A stretch of DNA of 64,000 bases from Tepidisphaeraceae bacterium (GCA_035998445.1 DASYHQ010000018.1:124001-188000), one strand, 5' to 3'. Counted from the stretch's first letter, positions 1 through 8,915 are shown. The notes: a model not told the origin generated them from the sequence alone. Made by a program: numbers and translations.

Positions 1-1
1 G

Positions 2-610
2 AACATGCAGGTCATCGGCTGGTCGCTGCTGATCGGTGGCATCGTGATGTGGGTGGTGGACGTCATCTACGGCCGCCGAGAAGAGCGGGCGGCTGCCGCC
101 GTCACCGCGACCGCCACACCGCCTCAAGACGCTGCGCACACCCCTGCCCCGGTCGATGACTCGACAGTGGCAAGCGGGCACGCAGGTCACACGATGGACA
201 CGATGAACTGGTGGCAGGCGATCTTCATCGGCGCCGCCCAAATCCTCGCGGCGGCGTTTCCCGGGGTCAGCCGATCGATGGCCACCATCGCCGCCGGTCA
301 GGTCGCCGGTCTCACGCGTACCTCGGCGCTCGAGTTTTCGTTCTTCCTGTCGATCCCGGTCATGTTCGCTGCCACCGGCTTCAAGCTGCTGCAGGCGATC
401 ATGGGGCGTGGGTCCGACGAGGGAGAAACCCTCATCATGACGGGCCACCGATGGGGCGTGCTGGCGGTTGGGTTCGTCGTCTCCTTCTTCGTCGCCTGGG
501 CGGTTATTGCATGGTTCATGGCGTGGGTGCGCAAACACGGGTTTACGCCGTTCGCGATCTACCGAATCGTCGTGGGCGTTGTAGTGTTGATCTGGGCAAG
601 GGCGCTGTAA
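2..610 (+). CDS. uppP: Undecaprenyl-diphosphatase UppP (BacA), C-terminal part
   Basis: Integral membrane enzyme that dephosphorylates undecaprenyl diphosphate so the lipid carrier of cell-wall precursors can be reused. The frame is open at the left edge, so the N-terminal half lies outside the window. Seen: the family signature AAFPGVSRSMATIAAG, then LEFSFFLSIPVM and two further hydrophobic helices ending in VVGVVVLIWARAL. Odd: about 45 Ala/Pro/Thr/His-rich hydrophilic residues (roughly visible residues 24-67) separate the first visible helix from the catalytic SRS region, where well-known homologues have a short loop. The family call is firm; the role of the insert is unknown. Confidence 0.93.
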   Translation, partial: NMQVIGWSLLIGGIVMWVVDVIYGRREERAAAAVTATATPPQDAAHTPAPVDDSTVASGHAGHTMDTMNWWQAIFIGAAQILAAAFPGVSRSMATIAAGQVAGLTRTSALEFSFFLSIPVMFAATGFKLLQAIMGRGSDEGETLIMTGHRWGVLAVGFVVSFFVAWAVIAWFMAWVRKHGFTPFAIYRIVVGVVVLIWARAL

Positions 611-740
611 GCGTTACAAATTAGCGCCGCCTGCACGACCGGCATCTCCGCGCGGCATACGGGACCGATTCCGAACATAACGTTGGACGCTCACTGCGTT
701 TGCCCATATAGTCATAAGATCATTTCGTGGGGTCTGCAGA

Positions 741-1883
741 ATGGTCTTACATATCCTCCGGGCCTTGTTCATCCTCGTCATTTTTGGCGTGGGCATGTTC
801 TTCCTTCAGCAAACCGGGTTTCGCCTCGGCATTGAAGGCGAGTGGAACTGGCTGATTCCCGCTGCGACGTTGGTTGTGGGCGTCATCGTCGTCTGCATCG
901 ATATCCTCGCGCCGCGCAAGAAGCTGGCGGTCTTTTCCGGCACGTTCCTCGGGCTGGTCGTGGGGTTGGTGCTGGCGTACGCGCTGAGCTTCGTCGTGCA
1001 GTTGCTGGTCGACCAATACCTGCCGCGCGGCCTGATGCAGCATCGCGAAGTGCTGACGCAGTTCTTCAACCTGGTAATCGGCGTGACCGCGTGCTACCTG
1101 TCGATCAGCTTCATCATGCAGACGAAGGACGACTTCCGCTTCATCATCCCCTTCGTCGAGTTCTCCAAGCAAACCAAGGGCGCCCGCCCGATCCTGCTCG
1201 ACACGAGCGTGCTGATCGACGGGCGCATCGGTGACATCTGCGCCACCGGCATCCTCGAGAGCCAGCTGATCGTGCCGCGCTTCGTGCTGCTCGAGTTGCA
1301 CCAGGTTGCCGACAGTGGCGACAAGCTGAAGCGCAACCGTGGCCGGCGCGGGCTGGACGTGCTGGCCAAGCTGCAAGGCAGCAGCCGGGTGTCGGTGGTG
1401 CTTTACGATTCGTCAGTACGGGAAGAGGAAAAGGACGCCCCGGTCGATACGCGACTGCTGAACCTGGCTAAAGACCTGAACGCGCGCGTGCTCACCAACG
1501 ACTTCAACCTGAACAAGGTCGCCCAGCTCCGCGGTGTGGACGTCATCAACATCAACGACCTGGCCAACGCGCTCAAACCCGTGGTGCTGCCGGGCGAGAA
1601 GATGATCCTGCGCCTCGTGAAGCCCGGCGAAGAAGCCGGCCAGGGCGTGGGCTATTTGGAAGACGGCACGATGGTCGTCGTCGAACAGGGCCGCCAGCAC
1701 GTGAACGAAGAGGTGGAGATCACCGTTACCAGCGCGCTGCAGACCAGTGCCGGCAAGATGATCTTCGGCCGATTGAACGAGGGTTACACGAGTGGCGGTG
1801 GCGGCAGCGCAAGCAGCCGCCCGCAACCGCGCTCGCGCGGCCGCGGTGAAGCCGCCGCCAACCCCGGTCCCGCGGCGCGATGA
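741..1883 (+). CDS. Membrane-anchored PIN-TRAM domain protein (YacL-like)
   Basis: 380 aa. Four hydrophobic helices (about 3-22, 38-55, 65-90, 107-126) precede a PIN nuclease-type domain (about 150-275) with acidic residues at LLDTSVLID (D154), LLELHQ (E185) and LTNDFN (D254). A TRAM RNA-binding domain follows (about 282-345), then a Gly/Ser/Arg/Pro-rich tail. This is the order of Bacillus YacL, whose function is poorly known; membrane-tethered RNA cleavage or binding is the usual inference. ATG is preceded by only a weak purine stretch. It stands alone, with no partner antitoxin, unlike VapC-type PIN toxins. Family assignment is strong, substrate unknown. Confidence 0.9.
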   Translation: MVLHILRALFILVIFGVGMFFLQQTGFRLGIEGEWNWLIPAATLVVGVIVVCIDILAPRKKLAVFSGTFLGLVVGLVLAYALSFVVQLLVDQYLPRGLMQHREVLTQFFNLVIGVTACYLSISFIMQTKDDFRFIIPFVEFSKQTKGARPILLDTSVLIDGRIGDICATGILESQLIVPRFVLLELHQVADSGDKLKRNRGRRGLDVLAKLQGSSRVSVVLYDSSVREEEKDAPVDTRLLNLAKDLNARVLTNDFNLNKVAQLRGVDVININDLANALKPVVLPGEKMILRLVKPGEEAGQGVGYLEDGTMVVVEQGRQHVNEEVEITVTSALQTSAGKMIFGRLNEGYTSGGGGSASSRPQPRSRGRGEAAANPGPAAR

Positions 1884-1900
1884 ACGGCAGTTCCTTCCCG

Positions 1901-2032
1901 TTGCATGGCGTCCCGCCCATGCATGTGATGAAGCCGAATAATCCACTTGGTGGCAGGGGCTCGGTCGAAGCTGGCTGCCACCAATTACATCTTCTATTCG
2001 ATCTACACGCATTGGCAGGACGCCATGCCACG
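1901..2032. repeat. Degenerate MITE-like element of the GCATGGGCG/CGCCCATGC family
   Basis: The left end reads TTGCATGGCGTCCCGCCCAT and the right end GGCAGGACGCCATGCCACGG, decayed versions of the two ends seen intact at 28158-28292, 60293-60430 and 62588-62722. An internal inverted pair, GGTGGCAG and CTGCCACC, also occurs. No gene is visible between 1884 and 2114. Confidence 0.55.
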
Positions 2033-2114
2033 GACGCAACGTCCACCCTCTCTCCGCTCGCCGCTGCTTCACCCGTTGCCAACGCCCCACGCGCGACATT
2101 AGCATCACGCACCT

Positions 2115-3515
2115 ATGACCCTCCGCGACAGCCTTTCCGCCATCGGCCAAGATCAGGTGTTCCGCTTTTTCGACTCGCTTGACGCTGCCGGCAAGCAGAA
2201 GCTCACGAGCCAGTTGGAAGCACTTGATCCGCAGTACGTCAAGCACCTGGCCGAGACGCAGGTGAAGACGAAGGCGGCGCTGGATCTGCCGAAGGAGATC
2301 AAGCCGGTCACCGCATATCCGAACAAGCCCGACGCCAAGCACCGCGGCCTGTACGCCGACGCCGAACGACGCGGCCGCGAGCTGCTGCGTGCGGGTAAGG
2401 TCGCCGCGTTCCTGGTCGCCGGCGGCCAAGGCACGCGGCTGGGCTACGACGGGCCCAAGGGCGAGTACCCCGTGACGCCGGTAAAGGACAAGCCGTTGTT
2501 CCAGGTATTCGCCGAGCAGTTGATCGCGCACGGCCGCGAGTTCAGCAAGGCGATCCCTTGGTACATCATGACCAGCGACACCAACGACGCCGCCACGAAG
2601 GCCTTCTTCGAGAAACACGACTACTTCGGCCTTGATCGCGCCAACGTCGTCTTCTTCGTTCAGGGCATGATGCCCGCCTTCGCGTTCGACGGCACGATGC
2701 TGCTGGCCGAGAAGGACTCGCTGGCGCTGTCGGCCGACGGGCACGGTGGCAGCTTGCGGGCGTTGGCCAAGACGGGCGCGCTAGCCGACATGCGCAAGCG
2801 CGGCGTGGAACACCTCTCCTACTTTCAGGTCGACAACCCGCTCGTCCACGTCATCGACCCGCTCTTCATCGGCCTGCACGACCTCACCGGCTCGGAGATG
2901 AGCTCCAAGGCCATCCCCAAGGCCAACGCACTCGAAAAGGTCGGCAACTTCGTCATTGGCGACGGCAAGACGCAGGTGATCGAGTACAGCGACCTGCCTG
3001 AATCGCTGGCGGTGCAGACGAACGCGGACGGTTCGCTGAAGTTCAACACCGGTTCGATCGGCATCCACGCGCTGCGCGTCAGCTTCGTAGAAGCGCTGAA
3101 TGCCGATGGTCAACTGAAGTTGCCATGGCACCGCGCGGAAAAGAAGGTGCCGTTCGTCGACGCCAGCGGCAACGTGGTGAAGCCCGAGAAGCCGAACGCC
3201 GTGAAGCTGGAGCAGTTCGTGTTCGACGCGATCCCGCTGGCGAAGAACGCGATCGTCTACACGACCGAACGTGCCGAGGAATTCAGCCCGGTGAAGAACG
3301 CGGATGGCGTCGACAGCCCCGCCACCAGTCGCCGCGACCAGAGCCGCCGCGCTGCCCGGTGGCTGATCGAATCCGGTGTCGAGGTGCCGCAGAAGTACGG
3401 CGAACCGGACGCCGCGATCGAGATCTCGCCCCTGTTCGCCGCCAACCAGCAACAGTTGGCCCAGAGGGCATCGTCGATCTCGGTGAAGGGGTGGCAGAAC
3501 GTGTATTTGGAATAG
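2115..3515 (+). CDS. UDPGP-family UDP-sugar pyrophosphorylase
   Basis: 466 aa, the size of the family of UTP:hexose-1-phosphate uridylyltransferases and UDP-GlcNAc pyrophosphorylases (eukaryote-like UAP1/QRI1 type). It would make UDP-GlcNAc, UDP-GalNAc or UDP-glucose from UTP and the sugar 1-phosphate. Seen: the nucleotide-binding loop LVAGGQGTRLGYDGPKG at about 100-116, the YFQVDNPL region that holds the metal-binding Asp, and NTGSIGIHAL. The helical N-terminus (1-60) is also typical of UAP1. The bacterial GlmU-type bifunctional enzyme is ruled out by the lack of a left-handed beta helix. There is no clear ribosome binding site before the ATG. The exact sugar cannot be decided from sequence. 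Confidence 0.88.
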   Translation: MTLRDSLSAIGQDQVFRFFDSLDAAGKQKLTSQLEALDPQYVKHLAETQVKTKAALDLPKEIKPVTAYPNKPDAKHRGLYADAERRGRELLRAGKVAAFLVAGGQGTRLGYDGPKGEYPVTPVKDKPLFQVFAEQLIAHGREFSKAIPWYIMTSDTNDAATKAFFEKHDYFGLDRANVVFFVQGMMPAFAFDGTMLLAEKDSLALSADGHGGSLRALAKTGALADMRKRGVEHLSYFQVDNPLVHVIDPLFIGLHDLTGSEMSSKAIPKANALEKVGNFVIGDGKTQVIEYSDLPESLAVQTNADGSLKFNTGSIGIHALRVSFVEALNADGQLKLPWHRAEKKVPFVDASGNVVKPEKPNAVKLEQFVFDAIPLAKNAIVYTTERAEEFSPVKNADGVDSPATSRRDQSRRAARWLIESGVEVPQKYGEPDAAIEISPLFAANQQQLAQRASSISVKGWQNVYLE

Positions 3516-3540
3516 CAGGCGTCCGTGGTCATGCTCTTTC

Positions 3541-3657
3541 CGGTCCCTCTCCCGCATGCTTCGGGAGAGGTTAGGTGAGGGTGATCCGAACTACTGACGA
3601 CTCTCGGAAGAACGAATCACCCCCACCCAGCCTCCCCCGGAGTACCGGGAGAGGAGC
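3541..3657. repeat. Paired-hairpin intergenic element (CTCTCCCGG...CCGGGAGAG family)
   Basis: Two short stem-loops, CTCTCCCGCATGCTTCGGGA and the CCCCCGGAGTACCGGGAGAG type, enclose an inner pair GAGGGTGAT...ATCACCCCCAC. The same design recurs at 5607-5735, 36783-36903, 39405-39529 and 56610-56741, and as half copies at 18116, 30186, 35612, 35805 and 50646. Confidence 0.75.
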
Positions 3658-3718
3658 CGGAGCGCGTCCCATCGGTCTAAGGGTGGGTCGAAGGCCCTCC
3701 GCGGCATACAATGCTTTC

Positions 3719-4075
3719 GTGCACGTGCTGTCGGCCATCTTCGCGTTGCTCGTCGCGATCGCGGGGTGGCACTACCTTTTCTACTCGCGGGCGGCCCACC
3801 GGCTTGGCGAGTTTGAAAACGAACGGCTGAACCAGCGGCGCATCCTTTTGCGGCGCATGGCCGGGCTCTGCATGCTGGCATTGGGCGCCTGCTTCTTCAT
3901 CGGCTTCTGGGGCTTCGATCTCGACAACCTGCGCGGCCGGGCCGACACGTTCGTGCTGGTCTGGCTGGCCGTGGCGCTGTTGATCCTGATCCTCGTCGTC
4001 CTGGCCCTCATCGACCTCACATGGACCGCCCGCCTGCGCCGGCGAGCACGACTGGAACGGGATAAAATACAGTGA
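3719..4075 (+). CDS. Small two-helix membrane protein, unknown function
   Basis: 118 aa from a GTG start. Two or three hydrophobic segments are seen: the N-terminal IFALLVAIAGWHYLF, a central CMLALGACFFIGFW, and LVWLAVALLILILVVLALI near the C-terminus, which ends in an Arg-rich cytoplasmic-looking tail. The frame stays open to 3575, but that upstream part runs through the repeat element at 3541-3657, so I prefer GTG 3719. The stop overlaps the next GTG start (GTGA), which suggests translational coupling with the DUF192 gene. I do not recognise a family. Confidence 0.65.
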   Translation: MHVLSAIFALLVAIAGWHYLFYSRAAHRLGEFENERLNQRRILLRRMAGLCMLALGACFFIGFWGFDLDNLRGRADTFVLVWLAVALLILILVVLALIDLTWTARLRRRARLERDKIQ

Positions 4076-4530
4076 CCGCTCTTTGCAAATTCTGCCTGCC
4101 CGCCTTGCTCTGGCTGCTGCTGCTGACCGGCTGCAACGATGCCGCGCCGACCGCCCTGCCGACCGTGCCGGTGCGCATCGGCCAGCAGACGTTCCAACTC
4201 GAGATCGCCAACGACGACGCCGAGCGGCAACAGGGCCTGATGCATCGCGATTCCATGCCGCCCAACCACGGCATGATCTTCGTCTTCCCCGACGAGCGCG
4301 AACGCGCCTTCTGGATGAAGAACACGAAGATCCCGCTCGACATCCTCTACCTCGACTCCGTCGGCACGATCGTCTCGATCCGCCAACTGAAGCCGTTCGA
4401 TGAAACCTCGATCAGCAGCTGGTTTCCCGCGCGGTTCGCGATCGAACTAAATGAAGGCGCCGCCGACAAGAGCGGCGTGCGCGTCGGGCACGTCGTGAAG
4501 ATTCCCGCGGTGGCGCGCGAGGTGGAGTAA
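4072..4530 (+). CDS. DUF192 family lipoprotein
   Basis: 152 aa. The N-terminus has a lipoprotein signal, a Leu-rich helix then LLTGC, with lipidation expected at Cys21. The rest is a DUF192 domain with the hallmark GLMHRDSMP, HGMIFVF and FWMKNTKIPLDILYLD motifs. Function is unknown; the family is a small beta domain found in secreted or periplasmic bacterial and archaeal proteins. Its GTG start overlaps the stop of the preceding membrane-protein gene. It converges on tsaD across 24 bp. Confidence 0.9.
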   Translation: MTALCKFCLPALLWLLLLTGCNDAAPTALPTVPVRIGQQTFQLEIANDDAERQQGLMHRDSMPPNHGMIFVFPDERERAFWMKNTKIPLDILYLDSVGTIVSIRQLKPFDETSISSWFPARFAIELNEGAADKSGVRVGHVVKIPAVAREVE

Positions 4531-4554
4531 CTTCACTCCGCGCAGGACGGCGGG

Positions 4555-5574
4555 CTACCGCGCGAACCTGCTGTACGTCACCGCGTCCAGGTCCAACCCC
4601 GCCGCGTCCCCATGCTGATGCGCCACCGCGGCCAACCCGGCGGACATGGCGGCGTTGTCGGTGCAGTACTTCAGCAACGGGAAGAAGACCGGCAGTGGGA
4701 ATCGCGCCAGGGCAGCCCGCAGGCCGGCGTTGGCGCTGACGCCACCGCCGACCACGATCGAGCGCGCGCCGACCTGCCGGGCCGCCCGGCGGATCTTCTC
4801 CGTCAGCACCGCGACGCACGCCGCCTGAAAGCCCGCGGCGATGTCGTCGATCTCCTGTTCATCCGGTGGCGACGTTCGCGGGGGTTTGCCCGGCACGCCG
4901 CGCACGTGGTACAGCAGCGCGGTCTTGATGCCGCTGAACGAAAAGTCGAGCGAGTCCCGGCCAAGCGTGGTGCGCGGGAACTGAAAACGCTTCGGGTCCC
5001 CCGCCGCCGCCAGCCGATCCAGAATCGGGCCACCCGGATAGGCCAGCCCGAGCGTCGCGGCGACCTTGTCGTAGGCTTCACCGACGGCGTCGTCGATCGT
5101 CGCGCCGATCAGGCGAACCTCGCGCCAACTGTCGATCGCGTACAACGCCGTGTGCCCACCACTGCAGACCAATCCCACCGCCGGAAACCGCACGTCGACC
5201 GCTTGGTCCAGCAGCACGCTGTACAGGTGCGCGTGGACGTGATCGATCGCGATGAGCGGCTTCCCCGCGGCCCACGCCAGCGTCTTCGCCGCGGTCACAC
5301 CGACCAGCAGCGAGCCCACCAGTCCCGGCCGATGCGCAACCGCGACCGCATCCACCTCCGCCAAGCCACAATTGGCAGCCGCCAGCGCGTCCTGGACCAC
5401 CGGCAGGATGTTCTCGATATGCGCCCGGCTGGCGATCTCCGGCACCACCCCGCGATACCGCGCGTGCAGTTCCACCTGCGTCGCGACCACGTTGCTCAAC
5501 ACGCGCGCGCCGTCCGCCACCACCGCGGCGGCGGTTTCATCGCAAGTGGATTCGATGCCGAGGATCAGGGGCAT
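4555..5574 (-). CDS. tsaD: tRNA N6-threonylcarbamoyladenosine synthase subunit TsaD
   Basis: 339 aa, the normal family length. Together with TsaB and TsaE it transfers the threonylcarbamoyl group to A37 of ANN-decoding tRNAs. Seen: the ASKHA-fold start LGIESTCDETAAA, the SRAHIENI region, the metal-binding His pair in IDHVHAHLYS, the GGHTALY phosphate loop and the C-terminal CTDNAAMSA. TsaB and TsaE are not nearby. Assignment is essentially certain from these motifs. Confidence 0.97.
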   Translation of the reverse strand: MPLILGIESTCDETAAAVVADGARVLSNVVATQVELHARYRGVVPEIASRAHIENILPVVQDALAAANCGLAEVDAVAVAHRPGLVGSLLVGVTAAKTLAWAAGKPLIAIDHVHAHLYSVLLDQAVDVRFPAVGLVCSGGHTALYAIDSWREVRLIGATIDDAVGEAYDKVAATLGLAYPGGPILDRLAAAGDPKRFQFPRTTLGRDSLDFSFSGIKTALLYHVRGVPGKPPRTSPPDEQEIDDIAAGFQAACVAVLTEKIRRAARQVGARSIVVGGGVSANAGLRAALARFPLPVFFPLLKYCTDNAAMSAGLAAVAHQHGDAAGLDLDAVTYSRFAR

Positions 5575-5606
5575 GAGAACCTTTCATGCACAGCGGAACG
5601 CGCTCC

Positions 5607-5735
5607 GGCCCCTCTCCCATGTACTCATGGGAGAGGTTGGGTGAGGGTGATTTGAACTGCTGGCGATTGCCGGAATATAGCAAACCACCCCCACCCAGCC
5701 TCCCCCGGAGTACCGGGAGAGGGGCCAGAGCTGCC
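5607..5735. repeat. Paired-hairpin intergenic element (second copy)
   Basis: CCTCTCCCATGTACTCATGG with its complement, then GAGGGTGATTTGAA, a spacer, CCCCCACCCAGCCTCCCCCG and a terminal hairpin ending CCGGGAGAGG. Same layout as the copy at 3541-3657. It fills the gap between the tsaD start and the protease stop. Confidence 0.75.
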
Positions 5736-5744
5736 GGTCGACGC

Positions 5745-7088
5745 TTATTGGGCCGGTGCGGTCGTCGTGGTCGCGGGCTTCTGATCACGCAGCACCAGTC
5801 GGCCGACGAGCGTTGTCACGGCGGTCTCCAGTTGGGCATCGATCTCCTGCGTGCTGGCCGTCGTGGTCGCGCGCGTCGTCGGTTGTGTGGCGGCTGGGCG
5901 ATGGAACAGCTCGGCATTGGCCAGGCTGCGTTCGACGAAGCGGCTCGTCTCCTCGTCCAGTTCGACCTTAATATGCGGCTCGACGCCCCAATCCGTCGCA
6001 TCCTTCTTGCGATGCACAAGCCGGCCGCTCGGCAGGTAGTAGTACGCGGTCGTCAGCTTCAGCTCGCCGCCGCGCTCGTCGAGGGGGATCAGTTCCTGCA
6101 CGCTCCCCTTGCCGTACGTGCGCGTGCCGATCACCGTCGCGCGCCCGTGATCCTTCAACGCGCCCGCGACAATCTCAGCAGCGCTGGCGCTGTGTTCGTT
6201 CACCAGCACGATCATCGGGAACTCGCCGAGCGTGCCCTCGTCCACCGCGTACAGAACTTCCTCCGTGCGGTTGCGGCCCTTCGTGGAGACGATCGCTCCT
6301 TCCTTCACGAACAAATCGACCACCAGCTTCGCCTGTTCCAGCAGCCCGCCGGGGTTGTAGCGCAAATCGAGGATCAGTCCCTTCGCGCCATCGTTGAGCG
6401 CAGTGGTCACGGCCTTCGTGAAGTCGGCGTAGGTCTCGTTGGTGAACTGCGTGAGACGCACGTACGCGATCTTCGGGTCGTTCGAGACGAAGTAGTCCCA
6501 GCTGTTGTCGCCGGCGCGGCGCTTGTAGCCCTTTACGGTGGGCACGCGGATCTCCTGCCGCGTGATCGTCAGCTCAACCTCTTCGCCGCTCGGATGGCGG
6601 ACGGTCAGCTTCACGTCGGTGCCGACCTTGCCGCCGATGCGCTTGGTCACCTCGTTGACGCGCAGGCCCTGAACGGACTCCCCATCCACCTTCACGATCA
6701 CGTCGCCCGCCTGCACGCCGGCCTTGAACGCCGGGCTGCCCTCGACGGGGCTGACGACCTCGACGGCGCCATCCTCGCGTGCGTCGACGAGGATGCCGAC
6801 GCCGGTGAAGCTGCCCTCGAGCATGCGGTCGAACTGCTCCTGCTGGGCCGGCGGCACGTAGACGCTGTAGGGGTCCAGGTTGGCCAGCATGCCATCGATC
6901 GCCGCCTGGCGGAGTTGGCCTGCGTCAACCGGTTCGACGTAGTTGGCCGCCACCTGCCGTTCGACATCGACCAGCGTGCGCACGAAGGCGTAGTCGTCAT
7001 CCCGCTGTGCGAACGTGCCGGGCAGCCGAAAGGCCAGGGCACAGATGAACAACGCGGCCACCGTCCATGCGAAGCGTTCACGATTCAT
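5745..7088 (-). CDS. C-terminal processing protease, S41 family (CtpA/Prc-like)
   Basis: 447 aa exported serine protease. An N-terminal signal or anchor helix (about 6-25) is followed by a PDZ domain (about 95-170, GVGILVD...GDVIVKVDGESV) and the S41 catalytic domain. The Ser/Lys dyad is visible as LVNEHSASAAEIVAG and TYGKGSVQELIP. Such enzymes clip C-termini of periplasmic or membrane proteins. A longer reading to 7214 would run through the repeat at 7142-7272, so ATG 7088 is chosen. The C-terminal 50 residues are Thr/Ala-rich. Confidence 0.93.
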   Translation of the reverse strand: MNRERFAWTVAALFICALAFRLPGTFAQRDDDYAFVRTLVDVERQVAANYVEPVDAGQLRQAAIDGMLANLDPYSVYVPPAQQEQFDRMLEGSFTGVGILVDAREDGAVEVVSPVEGSPAFKAGVQAGDVIVKVDGESVQGLRVNEVTKRIGGKVGTDVKLTVRHPSGEEVELTITRQEIRVPTVKGYKRRAGDNSWDYFVSNDPKIAYVRLTQFTNETYADFTKAVTTALNDGAKGLILDLRYNPGGLLEQAKLVVDLFVKEGAIVSTKGRNRTEEVLYAVDEGTLGEFPMIVLVNEHSASAAEIVAGALKDHGRATVIGTRTYGKGSVQELIPLDERGGELKLTTAYYYLPSGRLVHRKKDATDWGVEPHIKVELDEETSRFVERSLANAELFHRPAATQPTTRATTTASTQEIDAQLETAVTTLVGRLVLRDQKPATTTTAPAQ

Positions 7089-7141
7089 GCCGGGATTGTA
7101 TGCAGGGAAGGATGACGGGGGAAACGATGCTGCTTTGGGGG

Positions 7142-7272
7142 AAATGACCAATGCCCAAATCCCAATGACCAATGAAGCCTCAATAACCAATGACCAACAG
7201 AAGGCGGTCCTCATTGGTCATTGGTGCTTGGTCATTCATTGGTCATTCGGACTTGGGTGTTGGTCATTCCGA
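7142..7272. repeat. CAATGACCAATG-type inverted repeat element
   Basis: Repeated AATGACCAATG words on the left half face their complement CATTGGTCATTGGTGCTTGG on the right half, forming an imperfect palindrome of about 130 bp. A second copy of the same design lies at 34508-34622, and single arms flank the gene at 32897-33397. No gene is visible here. Confidence 0.7.
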
Positions 7273-7313
7273 AATCACCCTCCGGGCGTACCGACGAGAG
7301 GACCAGGAACTGC

Positions 7314-8102
7314 TCATACAAGCGGGGTAACGAAATCGCGTATCGCGCCGTTCACGTCCTGCGGCGATTCGAACGGCGCCATGTGACCGGCCCCAGCGAC
7401 CTCGTGTGCGCGGGCGCCGGGGATCTTACTCGCCAGCGCGGCGGCGGTGGCGGGTGGGATGATGGCGTCGTGCTGGCCGACGACGATCAGCGTCGGCACC
7501 GCGAGCCGGACGAGGTCGGCGGTGCGGTCGGGGCGCTCGCGCATCGCGGCCAGGGCGTGGGCAATGGTGGCCGGTGGGCAGGCCTCCATCATCTGCCGTA
7601 GTTGCGCGACGGCCGGGCCGTTGGCGTTCAGCGCCTCTGGGGCCAGCATCTTCGGCAGCATCTGTTCCGCGACGGCGGCGCTGCCCTTTTCGTTGGCCAG
7701 CGCGATCATCTTGTCGCGCCCCGCCTTGCCTTCGGGCGTGTCGGCCTCGGTTTTCGTGTCGATCAGGATCAAGCCGCGCAGCGACTGCGGATACCGCACC
7801 GCGAACGCGGCCGCCACGTAACCGCCCATTGAAAGTCCGGCAAGGACGACCTTATCCAGCCCCAGCGAATCGATCAGCCGTTTCACGTCGTCGGCGAGTT
7901 CGTCGAGCGAAAACGGACCTTCATCCGTGTTCTCGCCGAAGCCGCGCAGATCGGGCGCGATGACGCGCATCGAGCCCGATAGCTTCGCCACCTGATGCGA
8001 CCAGATGCGTCGATCCAGCGGAAAACCGTGCAGCAACACCAAGGCGGCACCGCTGCCCACATCGTCGAACGCCCGTGAGATTGCCGGTGTCTGACTGGCC
8101 AT
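7314..8102 (-). CDS. Alpha/beta hydrolase fold protein
   Basis: 262 aa from ATG 8102, which has a strong AGGAGG ribosome binding site. The fold is clear: oxyanion region LLHGFPLDRRIW, nucleophile elbow GLSMGGYVA, an acid residue in VGQHDAIIP and the catalytic His in GAGHMAPFE. This resembles the 3-oxoadipate enol-lactonase/BioH-like esterase group, but substrate cannot be assigned. Tandem array 1 begins 100 bp upstream of the start codon, so its promoter must lie in or next to the array. Confidence 0.9.
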   Translation of the reverse strand: MASQTPAISRAFDDVGSGAALVLLHGFPLDRRIWSHQVAKLSGSMRVIAPDLRGFGENTDEGPFSLDELADDVKRLIDSLGLDKVVLAGLSMGGYVAAAFAVRYPQSLRGLILIDTKTEADTPEGKAGRDKMIALANEKGSAAVAEQMLPKMLAPEALNANGPAVAQLRQMMEACPPATIAHALAAMRERPDRTADLVRLAVPTLIVVGQHDAIIPPATAAALASKIPGARAHEVAGAGHMAPFESPQDVNGAIRDFVTPLV

Positions 8103-8202
8103 GACCTCACCTCCTGAAACCGACTGACGGTCCTGTAATAACACAACTGAACGCTGGAATGCCGAGTGAAGATGCCAACGTTACGCCCGCGAAGTCCATT
8201 CT

Positions 8203-8664
8203 TGCCCGAGCAAAATCGAATTTTGCCCGGGGAAGGTTGCGTTGTACCCGGGGAAGATTCGATTTGCCCCGGGGACAATTGCATTGTACCCGGGGACAAT
8301 GCCGTTGGACCCGGGGACAATTGCATTGTACCCGGGGACAATGCCGTTGGACCCGGGGACAATGCCGTTGGACCCGGGAACAATGCCGTTGGACCCGGGG
8401 ACAATGCCGTTGGACCCGGGGACAATGCCGTTGGACCCGGGGACAATTCCGTTGGACCCGAGGACAATGCCGTTGGACCCGGGGACAATGCCGTTGGACC
8501 CGGGGACAATGCCGTTGGACCCGGGGACAATGCCGTTGGACCCGGGGACAATGCCGTTGGACCCGGGGACAATGCCGTGGGACCCGGGGACAATTCCGTT
8601 GGACCCGGGGACAATTCCGTTGGACCCGGGGACGATCCAACTTTTCTCGGGGAGAACCGGACTT
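8203..8664. repeat. Tandem array 1: 22 units of 21 bp
   Basis: Units share the core CCCGGGGACAAT followed by a more variable GCCGTTGGA-type half. From 8203 to 8664 the period is exactly 21 bp with no insertion or deletion. The central units (about 8340-8640) are nearly identical, while the outer ones drift (GCCCGAGCAAAAT at the left, CTCGGGGAGAACC at the right) but stay in register. It lies between the hydrolase start and the phosphatase gene. The 21-bp period keeps several frames open by default, so the long open frames here are not evidence of coding. Confidence 0.95.
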
Positions 8665-8667
8665 GCC

Positions 8668-8752
8668 GGGTGCCACGGTGGGGTACGCCAGGCCGTGTCT
8701 TTTCAGCCCGAGGAAGGCACGGCCTGGAGTGCCAGACCGTGGCACCCCCGCT
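8668..8752. repeat. Long imperfect palindrome
   Basis: The left arm GGTGCCACGGTGGGG...CAGGCCGTG pairs with the right arm CACGGCCTGGAGTGCCAG...CCGTGGCACC, with an inner loop near 8700-8720. It is MITE-like and directly abuts array 1. From 8753 to 8915 I see no further structure. Confidence 0.65.
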
Positions 8753-8915
8753 GTTGACCGTCCTGCCCAGTCGATCGCCGCTCGCAATCTCACGCAGCGG
8801 GCGCAAGCAAACGTAACTTGAAGATTACCGGTCGTTGCGTTCCGTTGATTGCGCCGCGCCTTCATCTACAATCAGGTCTACCCGGTTTAACACCGAATGG
8901 GCTGGCTGACGACTG

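Noticed and set aside
8203-8664. CRISPR array
   Set aside because: The period is 21 bp with almost no unique spacer sequence and no cas genes nearby. Arrays 2 and 3 fail for the same reason.
8159-8821. Several long open frames across array 1 encoding seven-residue repeats such as PGDNAVG
   Set aside because: A 21-bp period keeps five frames open at once. No ribosome binding site, signal peptide or conserved flank supports any of them.
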